The notes: generated from the sequence alone by a model not told the origin. A DNA stretch of 64,000 bases from Virgibacillus_O sediminis (GCF_042643265.1 NZ_JBHRRZ010000016.1:62001-126000); one strand, 5' to 3'. Shown: positions 33,268 to 41,736, counted from the first letter of the stretch. Numbers and translations are program-made.

Positions 33268-33416
33268 AAAAGAGTTTGGGAGTAAATTGTTCACCAAAGA
33301 GAAAAGCTGAACATTTTGGTTAGTAGAAATGACCGCTGCGGAAATCTACTTCGCTGATATAGTGCTTCGTTCATCCCTTGAGCCAAACGAGAATTTAGTT
33401 AAGTCCCAACCTCTTG
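33268..33416 (-). repeat. Intergenic repeat, copy 1 (deleted form)
   Basis: AAGAGTTTGGGA (33270-33281) and TCCCAACCTCTT (33404-33415) are near-perfect terminal inverted repeats. Read on the minus strand, the segment about 33282-33355 aligns with 53256-53335: GCGAAGTA.ATTTCCG.AGCGGT, then CTAACCAAAATGTTC and more. It lacks the central hairpin present in the other copy. Confidence 0.7.
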
Positions 33417-33420
33417 CTTT

Positions 33421-34650
33421 TTAAGCGGTAATATCTTCAGATGGACCGAAAACTTCGTAATGGATATCGCCTGCTGCTACGCCCAGACTTTTAAGATGTT
33501 GATAGCAAGCGCGCATGAACCCTTTCGGACCGCAGAAATAGAAGGCCGCATTGTTGGTCGGCAGTATTTCCTTCAGCCATTCCCGCTCAATATGGCCGAC
33601 TTTATCACATGCTGACTCATCAGATGGCTGGTCATATACGGTATATGCAGTTACATTTGTGTACATTTCTGTAATATCTTCTACCCTTTCTTTCATCGCA
33701 TGAACATGCTCGTTCCGGGCCGCATGGATAAAGGTGACGTCTCGTTGGTGCTGTCTTGCTATTACAGTTTCCAACATGCTCATCATTGGTGTCAGTCCTA
33801 CTCCCCCGCTGATCAAAATAAGCGGGCGTGAATCCGCTTGGTCCAGCACAAAGTCTCCGGCTGGTGCGCTAATGGGCAGGATGCTCCCTTCCTCTACCTC
33901 TTCGTGCAGATAGGTCGAAACTTTACCGGCAGGATATCCATTTATCGGATCCTCTCTTTTTACGCTGATACGATACATTTCATTGCCTGGTGCCCACGAT
34001 AAACTATACTGCCGCAGCTGATTGTAAGGCTCCCCTTCCATCTGTGCTTTCACCGTAATATATTGCCCAGGCTGATAGGATGCCAATGCTCCCCCATCTG
34101 CAGGGCGGAGATAGAAAGATGTGATTACATCGCTTTCTTTTTCCTTCTTCACTACTTCAAAATCGCGGAAATCCACCCATCCACCGGGTCTGTTCCCAAT
34201 TTCTTCGTACATTTCCTCTTCGACAGAAATAAATACGTCAGCAATTACACCATATGCCCGTTCCCAGGCTTGGATAATCTCATCGGTTGCTGCATCTCCG
34301 AGAACTTCTTTCATCGCCAGGAGAAGGTTTTCCCCCACAATAGGATAGTGTTCTGCTTTGATATTCAGACTGCGATGTTTCTCCGCAACTTGTTTGACGA
34401 CCGGCAGGATCTCCTCAAGCTGATCGATGTGCAGCGCTGCAGCATAGACCGTGTTTGCCAGTGCTTTCGGCTGGTCCCCTTTCCTTTGGTTAGTTTGGTT
34501 AAAGATATTTTTAAGTTCTGGATGAGTTTCAAAAAGCCGTTGATAGAATCGTGTGGTTATGGCATTTCCATGCTCTTTAAGGACTGGTACAGTTGCCTTA
34601 ATGATATCCTTCGTTTCCTGATCAAGAACTGTTTTTGTTTCCGTTGCCAA
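33421..34650 (-). CDS. hmp: Flavohemoglobin (nitric oxide dioxygenase) Hmp
   Basis: The 409-residue Hmp detoxifies nitric oxide to nitrate. The N-terminal globin domain (about 1-140) includes the proximal-His region AEKHRSLNIKAEHYPIVGENLL. The FAD-binding domain with RQYSLSWAP and the NAD(P)H-binding domain with LISGGVGLTPMMSML and the C-terminal EVFGPSED follow. The start is TTG 34650, seven bases after AAGGGGTG. The promoter overlaps a palindrome typical of NsrR operators, and nsrR is divergent next door. Confidence 0.97.
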   Translation of the reverse strand: MATETKTVLDQETKDIIKATVPVLKEHGNAITTRFYQRLFETHPELKNIFNQTNQRKGDQPKALANTVYAAALHIDQLEEILPVVKQVAEKHRSLNIKAEHYPIVGENLLLAMKEVLGDAATDEIIQAWERAYGVIADVFISVEEEMYEEIGNRPGGWVDFRDFEVVKKEKESDVITSFYLRPADGGALASYQPGQYITVKAQMEGEPYNQLRQYSLSWAPGNEMYRISVKREDPINGYPAGKVSTYLHEEVEEGSILPISAPAGDFVLDQADSRPLILISGGVGLTPMMSMLETVIARQHQRDVTFIHAARNEHVHAMKERVEDITEMYTNVTAYTVYDQPSDESACDKVGHIEREWLKEILPTNNAAFYFCGPKGFMRACYQHLKSLGVAAGDIHYEVFGPSEDITA

Positions 34651-34671
34651 TTTGCAACACCCCTTAAAATT

Positions 34672-34700
34672 TTAAAGATGTATTTTGTGTACATCTTTAA
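34672..34700. promoter_or_regulatory. NsrR operator
   Basis: Eleven-base perfect arms TTAAAGATGTA and TACATCTTTAA with a seven-base centre resemble the Bacillales NsrR site (AAGATGYATTT and its complement). It abuts the hmp -10 element, so binding would block initiation. Confidence 0.8.
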
Positions 34701-34729
34701 TTGTAATCCTTTTCACAGACATGCTTCAA
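34700..34729 (-). promoter_or_regulatory. hmp promoter
   Basis: On the minus strand TTGAAG (34729-34724), an 18-base spacer and TACAAT (34705-34700). Confidence 0.65.
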
Positions 34730-34785
34730 GAGTTGTCAGAAAAATTATGTTACAATATTTTGAAGAAATGATAAGGAGAATTAGA

Positions 34786-35223
34786 ATGCAGCTAAAGAAG
34801 TATACAGATTATGCGCTTCGTGTCCTGATTTTTACTGGTTTAAAATCAGAGCGTGAACTAGCCAATATAAAGGAAATAGGGACAGTATTCGACATTTCAC
34901 AACACCACTTGGGAAAAGTGGTGCATGAATTAACCAAATTGGGGTTATTGGAGACGATAAGAGGGCGGAATGGCGGCATTCGTCTGGCCAAACCTCCTGA
35001 GGAGATAAACGTAGGATTGGTAGTCAGGCAGATGGAGAATGATTTTCATCTTCTGGAGTGTTTTGAAAATGGGACCGACCATTGTGTCATCTCTCCTGCT
35101 TGCACGCTGAAGTATACAGTGAACAAAGCATTACATGCATTTTTCAAGGTCTTGGAGGAGTATACAATCAAAGACTTAATTAAGAATGAGGAAGAGCTCC
35201 GTCAGCTGATGAACCAGAAATAG
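34786..35223 (+). CDS. nsrR: Nitric-oxide-sensing repressor NsrR (Rrf2 family)
   Basis: From ATG 34786 (AAGGAGAAT upstream) the protein has 145 residues; the open frame continues upstream only as antisense of hmp. The N-terminal winged helix of Rrf2 regulators (MQLKKYTDYALRVLIFTGL) is followed by three cysteines, Cys92, Cys100 and Cys106. These are the iron-sulfur ligands of B. subtilis NsrR, at the same numbers. Nitric oxide damages the cluster and relieves repression of hmp. The divergent hmp-nsrR layout and the operator between them fit. Confidence 0.95.
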   Translation: MQLKKYTDYALRVLIFTGLKSERELANIKEIGTVFDISQHHLGKVVHELTKLGLLETIRGRNGGIRLAKPPEEINVGLVVRQMENDFHLLECFENGTDHCVISPACTLKYTVNKALHAFFKVLEEYTIKDLIKNEEELRQLMNQK

Positions 35224-35227
35224 CCAT

Positions 35228-35253
35228 GTTTTGAATTCGCATCCTTTGGGAAC
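35228..35253 (+). promoter_or_regulatory. Candidate sigma-B promoter
   Basis: GTTT (35228-35231), 16 bases, then GGGAAC (35248-35253), matching the GTTT/GGGWAW general-stress pattern, 39 bases before the PfpI-family gene. Confidence 0.5.
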
Positions 35254-35291
35254 ATCAATTACGTAATACTCTTTAAAGGAGTGGATGGAAA

Positions 35292-35807
35292 ATGGGTAAA
35301 AAAATAGCAACTGTCATCACGGATATGTTTGAAGACGTAGAGTATACCGATCCAGCTAATGCATTCAAGGAAGCTGGCCATGAAATAGTTACCATTGAGA
35401 AGGAAAAAGGCAAGGAAGTTACCGGTAAAAATAAAGAAGAAACTGTTACCATCGATCAAGGCATTGATGACGCAGACCCAAGTGAGTTTGACGCATTATT
35501 CATCCCAGGAGGGTTTTCACCGGACCAGCTCCGCGCAGATGAACGTTTCGTCAAGTTTGCCAAGCATTTCATGGATGAAGACAAACCTGTATTAGCCATT
35601 TGCCATGGCCCGCAGCTGCTGATCACAGCTAAGGAACTCGAAGGACGTAAGGCAACTGGATTCAAGTCGATCCAAGTGGATATGGAATATGCAGGAGCCA
35701 ACCTGGTGGATGAAGAGGTGGCCGTATGCAAGGACCAGCTGGTTACCAGCCGCCAGCCTGATGATATCCCGGCATTCAACCGTGAGTCACTGAAAGTCTT
35801 GAGTTAA
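35292..35807 (+). CDS. DJ-1/PfpI family stress protein (YfkM-like)
   Basis: The 171-residue protein has the class I amidotransferase-like fold of PfpI/DJ-1. The nucleophile Cys-His dyad is in LAICHGPQLL and LFIPGGFSPDQLR forms the Glu/oxyanion region. Bacillus homologues such as YfkM are sigma-B general stress proteins, possibly deglycases or chaperones; the substrate is uncertain. A sigma-B-like promoter upstream agrees. Start ATG after AAAGGAGTGG. It is followed by a strong terminator. Confidence 0.88.
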   Translation: MGKKIATVITDMFEDVEYTDPANAFKEAGHEIVTIEKEKGKEVTGKNKEETVTIDQGIDDADPSEFDALFIPGGFSPDQLRADERFVKFAKHFMDEDKPVLAICHGPQLLITAKELEGRKATGFKSIQVDMEYAGANLVDEEVAVCKDQLVTSRQPDDIPAFNRESLKVLS

Positions 35808-35824
35808 GTGGCATTCAAGAAAAA

Positions 35825-35866
35825 AGAGCCTCTCTGCCGATCATCAACGGTGAGAGGCTCTTTTCT
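35825..35866 (+). terminator. Terminator after the PfpI-family gene
   Basis: Ten-base perfect arms AGAGCCTCTC and GAGAGGCTCT followed by TTTTCTT. Confidence 0.85.
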
Positions 35867-35984
35867 TATTGTCCAGGAAACGATAAGTGCGGAGGCTATT
35901 AGTACATGAACCAAGAAGGCATGGGGAGGTGTTGGAAACCTGGCTAAAAACAGGTTATACATCATCACCACTACCGTCCATGCG

Positions 35985-36024
35985 CTAAAAAACAAAGCCT
36001 CTACCGCCTTGTGCCATGGAGAGG
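35985..36024 (-). terminator. Terminator after yaaH
   Basis: On the minus strand GCCTCTCC...GGTAGAGGC forms a stem, followed by TTTGTTTTTT. A short hairpin (AACCTG/CAGGTT, about 35938-35956) lies just beyond. Confidence 0.7.
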
Positions 36025-36033
36025 CAGAGGAAT

Positions 36034-37323
36034 CTATTCGAGTTTCGTAATAGTAAAATTGTCTTCAAGCAGCAGCCAGTTCTGTGGAAAAGCCAGCCCC
36101 AATTTCCAGTAGGCAATTCCAAGCAGGTTCAATTCTTTTATCAGGTCAAACTTAGCCTGTATCGACCTGGCATCCTCAAACCATACCTCATGCCTATTGC
36201 CTTCATCGTCCGTATAGAAAAAGAATGGTGCCTGTGCCGTGTCATCATATTGAATGGCGGCCTGGCGCTCCCTGGCCCGTGCAATCGCCTGCTGTGGACT
36301 GAGGGCTTCTGCGGCTTCTCCCCCTTCGACAAAGGGCAGAGTCCAGTCGTAGCCGTACAGGTTCTGGCCAAGCAGAATCTTTTCAGCCGGCATTTCTGTC
36401 AGGGCATATTCTACCACTCTTCTAACTTCGTTAATTGGCGAGACGGCCATAGCAGGTCCGTAGCTGTACCCCCATTCATACGTCATCAGCACTACAAAGT
36501 CGGCAATTTGCCCATGGGCGGCATAATCATGTGCTTCATATGGCGCACCTTCTTGCTCGGCACTGATTTTCGGAGCGAGGGCTGTAGACATTAGAAGGCC
36601 AGCTTGAGAAAAACGCTGTTTAGCAGTTCGAAGGAAACTGTTATATGCTTCTCTGTCCTCTGGAGGCAGAAATTCCAAGTCGAAATGGATATCAGCATAT
36701 CCTTCCGCAACAGCTATATTTACAATTTCATCCAGTAAGGTATTCTGGACTGCCTGAACCGTCAGAATGATATGCCCGAGCTCCGGGCTGAAAGCACCTT
36801 CCTCCAGATTGGAAATGACCATAGTCAATGCCGTGTTATTCTCTGCAGCGATCTGTGGAAGGTTCCCTGCAGGGGGTGGAGAAAGGGTGCCGTCCCTGTT
36901 CACTTGGAAACTGAAATGAGCTAAGTAAGTCAGGTAAGGGGAATTCTTCCTCGCTGCATTCTCCAGTGTCTCGGAAACTTCTTCCCCCCTCGGTTCAATA
37001 TACGCCATGGATGATATATCCCGTTGCGGCCTTGACGGGATATATAATCGGAAACCGACCGGCAGTATATTGTCCGGTGAAATATTGTTATACTGGGCAA
37101 GTTCTTGGTAGGAAATGCCGAACCGTTGGGAAATAGAATATAGGCTGTCCCCTGGTTGAACGGTATAAAAGCCTCCAGAAATAGGGACGACTAAAGCCTG
37201 GCCGACAACCAGCTGTTCAGGGGCTTCCAGTTCATTTGCATCAATAAGGGCTTGGGGAGATGTGTTGTATGTATTGGCGATCCGATATATTGAATCACCT
37301 GGCTGTACTACGTGAATTTGCAA
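36034..37323 (-). CDS. yaaH: Spore cortex/cell-wall N-acetylglucosaminidase YaaH (SleL), LysM + GH18
   Basis: The 429-residue protein has two LysM peptidoglycan-binding repeats (about 1-47 and 50-96, each with VQPGDS) and then a glycoside hydrolase 18 domain. The catalytic acid is in DIHFDLEFL, and LMTYEWGYSYG and GIAYWKLGL are conserved barrel strands. B. subtilis YaaH and B. cereus SleL are spore-coat-associated enzymes that cleave cortex fragments during germination. No signal peptide is seen, as expected for a coat protein made in the mother cell. Start ATG after AAAGGAGGGAG. Confidence 0.93.
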   Translation of the reverse strand: MQIHVVQPGDSIYRIANTYNTSPQALIDANELEAPEQLVVGQALVVPISGGFYTVQPGDSLYSISQRFGISYQELAQYNNISPDNILPVGFRLYIPSRPQRDISSMAYIEPRGEEVSETLENAARKNSPYLTYLAHFSFQVNRDGTLSPPPAGNLPQIAAENNTALTMVISNLEEGAFSPELGHIILTVQAVQNTLLDEIVNIAVAEGYADIHFDLEFLPPEDREAYNSFLRTAKQRFSQAGLLMSTALAPKISAEQEGAPYEAHDYAAHGQIADFVVLMTYEWGYSYGPAMAVSPINEVRRVVEYALTEMPAEKILLGQNLYGYDWTLPFVEGGEAAEALSPQQAIARARERQAAIQYDDTAQAPFFFYTDDEGNRHEVWFEDARSIQAKFDLIKELNLLGIAYWKLGLAFPQNWLLLEDNFTITKLE

Positions 37324-37384
37324 AGAAACTCCCTCCTTTACGTATACTCTTACACGTTATGAAGGGAGTGTTTTAAATATGCCC

Positions 37385-37918
37385 TTAAAAAGGGGTGATA
37401 TCGGTTTTCATTACTGTCCGCATCAGGTAGAGTGCGTAGTCGTTGCCCTCTTTCTTCTCGGAGGCCATACAATTCTGGGGCACCCTCATGTCGAATCCAT
37501 ACATATACGCATCCTTAGCGGTAAATAAAATACATATATCCCCGGCGAAACCGGAAACAATAAGGTGCTGGCATTCCAATTCATTGAGCAGTGACTGCAA
37601 TGGTGTCTGAAAGAATGCCGAATGTTGCGGCTTGATCATAAAATAGTCATTATCATCGGGTTTGAGGGTGTCAATAATATGTTTATTCCCCTCATGTTTA
37701 CAGTAATCAATGATTTTGTTGAAATCAGCTTGCCAGAGTCCATAATGGTCATTAACATAGATGGTAGGAAGATCATTCTTCTTGGCAAAATCACGCAGGT
37801 CTTTCATATGCTGCAGGATTTCATTGGTGTTAGCGAGCAGGTCCTCCCCACCGTCAAAATCAAAATTGTTGATGACGTCTACAAATAGTACTGCTGTATT
37901 GGAAAAGGATTGGTCCAT
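37385..37918 (-). CDS. yaaI: Isochorismatase-family hydrolase (YaaI)
   Basis: The 177-residue cysteine hydrolase has Asp in LFVDVINNF, Lys in MIKPQHSAF and the catalytic Cys in GFAGDICILFTAKDAYMYGF. That is the complete Asp-Lys-Cys triad. Family members hydrolyse isochorismate, nicotinamide or carbamoyl compounds, and the exact substrate is not evident. It lies upstream of yaaH on the same strand, as in B. subtilis, with a 61-base gap. Confidence 0.9.
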   Translation of the reverse strand: MDQSFSNTAVLFVDVINNFDFDGGEDLLANTNEILQHMKDLRDFAKKNDLPTIYVNDHYGLWQADFNKIIDYCKHEGNKHIIDTLKPDDNDYFMIKPQHSAFFQTPLQSLLNELECQHLIVSGFAGDICILFTAKDAYMYGFDMRVPQNCMASEKKEGNDYALYLMRTVMKTDITPF

Positions 37919-38009
37919 TGGCTAAGGCTCCTTTATAATATAATAGACTATAGAAGAATTATATCCTGTTTGATATATTTAAAACCTTTTAGAAATGTAG
38001 GGATTCCGA

Positions 38010-38480
38010 ATGTATGACGAGAAGTATATGGAATATGCGGTAGCTGAGGCTAAAAAAGCTGCCGCAATAGAGGAAGTGCCGATTGGTGCAGTAGTCATCT
38101 ATCAGGGAGAAGTGGTCGGCCGGGGATATAATGTGAGAGAGACCTCGCAGCAGACCCTTTCACACGCTGAATTGATCGCAATTCAGGAGGCGAATAAGCA
38201 GATTGGCAGCTGGCGGCTGGAGGACTGCACCCTTTATGTTACATTGGAACCTTGTCCGATGTGCGCAGGGGCTATTGTCCAATCAAGAATCAAGCGGGTA
38301 GTCTATGGTGCCCCAGATCCAAAGGCTGGCTGTGCGGGGACTTTGATGAACCTTCTGCAGGAAGAAAGATTCAATCATCAAACAGAAGTAACATACGGAA
38401 TAATGGAGGAAACTTGCGGGAACTTGCTGCGTGACTTCTTCCGGGAATTGAGAGTAAAAAAGAAAGGGTCACAGACGTGA
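38010..38480 (+). CDS. tadA: tRNA-specific adenosine deaminase TadA
   Basis: The 156-residue zinc deaminase converts A34 to inosine in tRNA-Arg(ACG). The zinc ligands are His52 with catalytic Glu54 (SHAEL) and Cys82/Cys85 (EPCPMCAGAI). MEYAVAEAKKAA is the typical N-terminal helix. It sits immediately upstream of the SRP RNA gene, the conserved yaaJ-scr order. A clear ribosome site is not obvious; GTAGGGAT lies upstream of the ATG. Confidence 0.96.
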   Translation: MYDEKYMEYAVAEAKKAAAIEEVPIGAVVIYQGEVVGRGYNVRETSQQTLSHAELIAIQEANKQIGSWRLEDCTLYVTLEPCPMCAGAIVQSRIKRVVYGAPDPKAGCAGTLMNLLQEERFNHQTEVTYGIMEETCGNLLRDFFRELRVKKKGSQT

Positions 38481-38510
38481 TTTTTACATATACTTTCCAG
38501 TTAGGAAGTA

Positions 38511-38539
38511 TTGCATTTAATGACTTAAATATGTATAAT
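38511..38539 (+). promoter_or_regulatory. Promoter of the SRP RNA gene
   Basis: TTGCAT (38511-38516), a 17-base spacer and consensus TATAAT (38534-38539), just before the RNA 5' end. Confidence 0.8.
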
Positions 38540-38545
38540 AAGTAA

Positions 38546-38816
38546 TACCGTGCTAAGCGGGGAGGTAGCGGTGCCCTGTACTCGCAATCCGCTATAGCGA
38601 GGCCGAATTCCCATCCGAGGTGCGCCGGCTTTATGGCCTGCCTTAAGGGATTGGTGCTGACGTTCAGGTCCTGCGCAACGGGAACCCATGAACCCTGTCA
38701 GGTCCGGAAGGAAGCAGCAGTAAGTGGTCATTCCCGTGTGCCGCGGGGAAGCCTGGGCCGAGCCATGAACTTAAGTAACGCATAGGGCCGGTGCATCAAC
38801 GATGGGTGCACGGTGT
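38546..38816 (+). ncRNA. ffs: Signal recognition particle RNA (long, Bacillus type)
   Basis: An RNA of about 270 nt with Alu and S domains, the length of Bacillus scRNA. The domain IV core GTCAGGTCCGGAAGGAAGCA (about 38698-38717) contains the GGAA tetraloop and asymmetric loop bound by Ffh. The 5' ACCGTGC and 3' GCACGGT ends pair. It targets nascent membrane and secreted proteins to the translocon. Confidence 0.95.
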
Positions 38817-38826
38817 ACATATAAGG

Positions 38827-38860
38827 AACCCCCTGCCAATCTCTTGGCAGGGGGTTTTGT
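38827..38860 (+). terminator. Terminator after SRP RNA
   Basis: Perfect 12-base arms AACCCCCTGCCA and TGGCAGGGGGTT followed by TT. One of the strongest terminators in the window. Confidence 0.9.
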
Positions 38861-39032
38861 CTGTAATAGAAGCATTTGAAGGAAGGAAATCCCTGAAAGC
38901 TGACGGTGCTCCCTTTTAAGCAGGCTGGGTTTTGCCCCCTGAAACTTTCCTTAGTGTTTCACTCGCCAAGGTTCACATCAGGGCATTAAATCGGGTATAA
39001 TTAGAAGGAGATCATAGAGGGGAAATCAAATT

Positions 39033-40718
39033 ATGAGCTATCAGGCACTATACCGTGTATGGCGTCCGAGAAATTTCCAGGACGTCGTCGGCCAAACCCA
39101 TATAACACGTACTCTCCAGAATGCTATTGTGCAAGAGAAGTTTTCGCATGCTTATCTATTCTCCGGCCCGCGGGGGACAGGGAAGACGAGTGCAGCGAAA
39201 ATCTTTGCTAAAACCATCAACTGTGAGCGGGGGCCCGCAAAAGAGCCGTGTAATGAATGTTCTGCCTGCCGGGGCATTCAAGATGGTTCGATATCCGATG
39301 TCATTGAAATTGACGCGGCTTCCAATACTAGTGTGGATGATATTCGTGAAATCCGCGACAAAGTCAAGTATGCCTCCAGTTCCGTTCCTTATAAAGTGTA
39401 TATCATCGATGAGGTGCACATGATCTCGGTGAATGCCTTCAATGCGCTTCTGAAGACGTTGGAGGAACCCCCGAAACATGTGGTGTTCATCCTGGCAACA
39501 ACCGAGCCGCATAAGATTCCGCTTACTATCCTTTCCAGATGTCAGCGCTTTGATTTTAAACCAATTTCCAATCAGTCGATCGTCGAGAGAATGAAAACTA
39601 TTCTGAGCGCGGAAGATATCAATGTATCCGATGAGGCACTCGAAACAGTTGCTCTAGCGGCAGAGGGCGGAATGCGGGATGCGCTGAGCATACTCGATCA
39701 GGCGATATCCTATAGTGAGGATGCAGTAGAGTTGGAGGATGTGCTGGCAGTCACCGGAGGCGTTTCCCAGGCAATCCTCACTGAAATAGTCCAGGCAATG
39801 CAAGCGAAGGATGTTCAGAAGGCCCTTACATTGCTGGACGACTTGATACAAGGCGGGAAGGATCCGGCCAGGTTTGTATATGATCTGATATATTTCATGA
39901 GGGATTTGCTGCTGTACAAAAGTGCTCCGGCCCTGGGAGATTTAATGGAACGTGCCAGGATTGACGAAAGCTTCCAATCCCTTTCGGCCGCTGTCGAAGC
40001 TCCGTGGGTTCAAGAGGCGATCATGCAGTTGAACCAATGCCAGCAGGAAATAAGATGGACCAGCAGTCCCAAGGTCTTCATCGAAATCGCCATCCTGACA
40101 ATTACCAACCGGTATCAAGGAGAACAATCCACTGCGCCCGAAGAATCAGAGGCAGTCGACAGGCTGACGAATAAGATGGCACAACTCGAAAAAGAATTAA
40201 ATATGCTGAAAGAGAATCCGGTAGTAAATGCACAGCCAGCTCCCCAACGAGAACAACGCAGACAACCGTCCAGGTCGATGAAAACCACTTATAAAATTCC
40301 GTATGAACGCATAAGGGATGTGTTGAAAGATGCGCAGAAACAGGAGCTGAAGAATGTGCAGGGCCAGTGGGCCAACTTCTTGAACAGGTTAAAGACAACC
40401 AATGCTCCCGCACATGCAACCATACAGGACAGCAAACCTGCCGCTGCTTCTGAAAAAGCAGTTGTGGTTGCTTTCAAATATGAAATCCATTGTTCCTTGT
40501 TCCTTGATAACAGGGAGACTATTGAATCCGTACTTGCCACAGTGATGAATAAGGAACTCACGATTATACCGATTCCTGAAAATGACTGGAAAGAAGTGCG
40601 TACGGAATATATCAATCAGCAGGAGAAAGCAGAACCGAAGCAGGAGGAACAACCTGATCCTATCGTAGAGGAGGCCAGGAAGCTGTTCGGTGATGACTTG
40701 CTGGAAATTCACGATTGA
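39033..40718 (+). CDS. dnaX: DNA polymerase III subunits gamma/tau
   Basis: The 561-residue clamp-loader ATPase has Walker A GPRGTGKTSAAK, four zinc cysteines (CERGPAKEPCNECSAC), Walker B-like YIIDEVHM and the SRC motif LSRCQRFDF. The C-terminal part (about 370-561) is the variable tau domain that binds the replicative helicase and polymerase. No frameshift signal for a separate gamma form is evident. A TATAAT near 38996 may be its promoter. It heads dnaX-ebfC-recR-yaaL. Confidence 0.97.
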   Translation: MSYQALYRVWRPRNFQDVVGQTHITRTLQNAIVQEKFSHAYLFSGPRGTGKTSAAKIFAKTINCERGPAKEPCNECSACRGIQDGSISDVIEIDAASNTSVDDIREIRDKVKYASSSVPYKVYIIDEVHMISVNAFNALLKTLEEPPKHVVFILATTEPHKIPLTILSRCQRFDFKPISNQSIVERMKTILSAEDINVSDEALETVALAAEGGMRDALSILDQAISYSEDAVELEDVLAVTGGVSQAILTEIVQAMQAKDVQKALTLLDDLIQGGKDPARFVYDLIYFMRDLLLYKSAPALGDLMERARIDESFQSLSAAVEAPWVQEAIMQLNQCQQEIRWTSSPKVFIEIAILTITNRYQGEQSTAPEESEAVDRLTNKMAQLEKELNMLKENPVVNAQPAPQREQRRQPSRSMKTTYKIPYERIRDVLKDAQKQELKNVQGQWANFLNRLKTTNAPAHATIQDSKPAAASEKAVVVAFKYEIHCSLFLDNRETIESVLATVMNKELTIIPIPENDWKEVRTEYINQQEKAEPKQEEQPDPIVEEARKLFGDDLLEIHD

Positions 40719-40790
40719 GAATAATTCTTCGGCGGACCGAGCCGGCGAAATTCATATAAACTTTTAACACAAATTGAAGGAGGTATTTCC

Positions 40791-41105
40791 ATGAAGGGAA
40801 ATATGAATAACATGATGAAACAGATGCAGAAAATGCAAAAGAAAATGATGAAAGCACAGGACGAGCTGCATGAAATGAGCTTTGAAGCAAGTGCCGGCGG
40901 CGGAATGGTTACAGTCGTCGCTAATGGGAAAAAGGAAATTACCGATGTTCAAATCAAAGAAGAAGTAGTAGATCCAGACGATATTGAAATGCTGCAGGAT
41001 CTTATCCTTGCCGCTACGAATGATGTCATCCATCAAATTGATGAGAAGACGAATGAAACCATGGGGCAATTCACTAAAGGAATGAACATGCCTGGAATGT
41101 TCTAA
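40791..41105 (+). CDS. ebfC: Nucleoid-associated protein YbaB/EbfC family
   Basis: The 104-residue protein begins with a Met/Lys-rich helix (NNMMKQMQKMQKKMMKAQ) and has the conserved EASAGGGMVTVVANGKKEI core of the YbaB/EbfC family. Homologues bind DNA as dimers. It lies between dnaX and recR, the almost universal bacterial arrangement, and is preceded by AAGGAGG. Confidence 0.96.
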   Translation: MKGNMNNMMKQMQKMQKKMMKAQDELHEMSFEASAGGGMVTVVANGKKEITDVQIKEEVVDPDDIEMLQDLILAATNDVIHQIDEKTNETMGQFTKGMNMPGMF

Positions 41106-41123
41106 TATGCGGGAGGCATGCAT

Positions 41124-41720
41124 ATGTATTATCCAGAACCAATATCGAAATTGATTGACAGCTTTACAAAATTGCCGGGGATAGGGCCGAAAACCGCGGT
41201 CCGGCTGGCTTTTTTTGTTTTGAATATGAAAGAAGATGAAGTGATGGACTTTGCGAATGCTTTGGTGAATGCCAAGCGTGAGCTTACGCATTGCTCGATC
41301 TGCGGCCATATTACAGATCAGGATCCCTGTGCCATTTGTTCCGATACTTCCAGGGACAATTCCATCATCTGTGTAGTCCAGGATCCAAAAGATGTCATTG
41401 CTATGGAGAAAATGAAAGAGTTTCATGGCAAATACCATGTTCTTCATGGAGCGATTTCTCCGATGGATGGGATAGGACCAGAGGATATCAATGTGCCTGA
41501 TTTAATTAACCGATTGAAAGAAGAAGAAGTAGAAGAAATCATCCTGGCTACCAATCCCAATATAGAAGGCGAGGCAACAGCCATGTATATTTCCCGGTTG
41601 GTTAAGCCATCAGGCATAAAGACTTCCAGAATTGCGCATGGTCTGCCTGTAGGCGGGGATTTGGAATATGCCGATGAAGTGACATTGTCAAAGGCCTTAG
41701 AAGGCAGAAGAGATTTATAG
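41124..41720 (+). CDS. recR: Recombination protein RecR
   Basis: Using ATG 41124, seven bases after GGGAGG, gives 198 residues (MYYPEPISKLIDSF); an ATG two codons earlier is too close. The helix-hairpin-helix LPGIGPKTAVRLAFF, four-Cys zinc finger CSICGHITDQDPCAIC and Toprim domain (VVQDPKDVIAME to EGEATA) are all present. RecR works with RecO and RecF to load RecA at gaps. Confidence 0.97.
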   Translation: MYYPEPISKLIDSFTKLPGIGPKTAVRLAFFVLNMKEDEVMDFANALVNAKRELTHCSICGHITDQDPCAICSDTSRDNSIICVVQDPKDVIAMEKMKEFHGKYHVLHGAISPMDGIGPEDINVPDLINRLKEEEVEEIILATNPNIEGEATAMYISRLVKPSGIKTSRIAHGLPVGGDLEYADEVTLSKALEGRRDL

Positions 41721-41736
41721 AAACCGGGTGAAGCAT

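Noticed and set aside
34063..34785. Long upstream extension of the nsrR reading frame
   Set aside because: It is antisense to hmp, and NsrR has a proper start with AAGGAG at 34786.
35804..35995. 63-codon hydrophobic minus-strand open frame
   Set aside because: It runs through two terminator stems and has no ribosome site.
38880..39032. Second small RNA downstream of the SRP RNA
   Set aside because: The strong terminator at 38827-38860 ends the SRP transcript and the following sequence shows no stable conserved fold.
40180..40200. Possible frameshift site in dnaX (CGAAAAAGAA)
   Set aside because: It is not a proper slippery heptamer in frame and no pairing hairpin or Shine-Dalgarno stimulator is evident.
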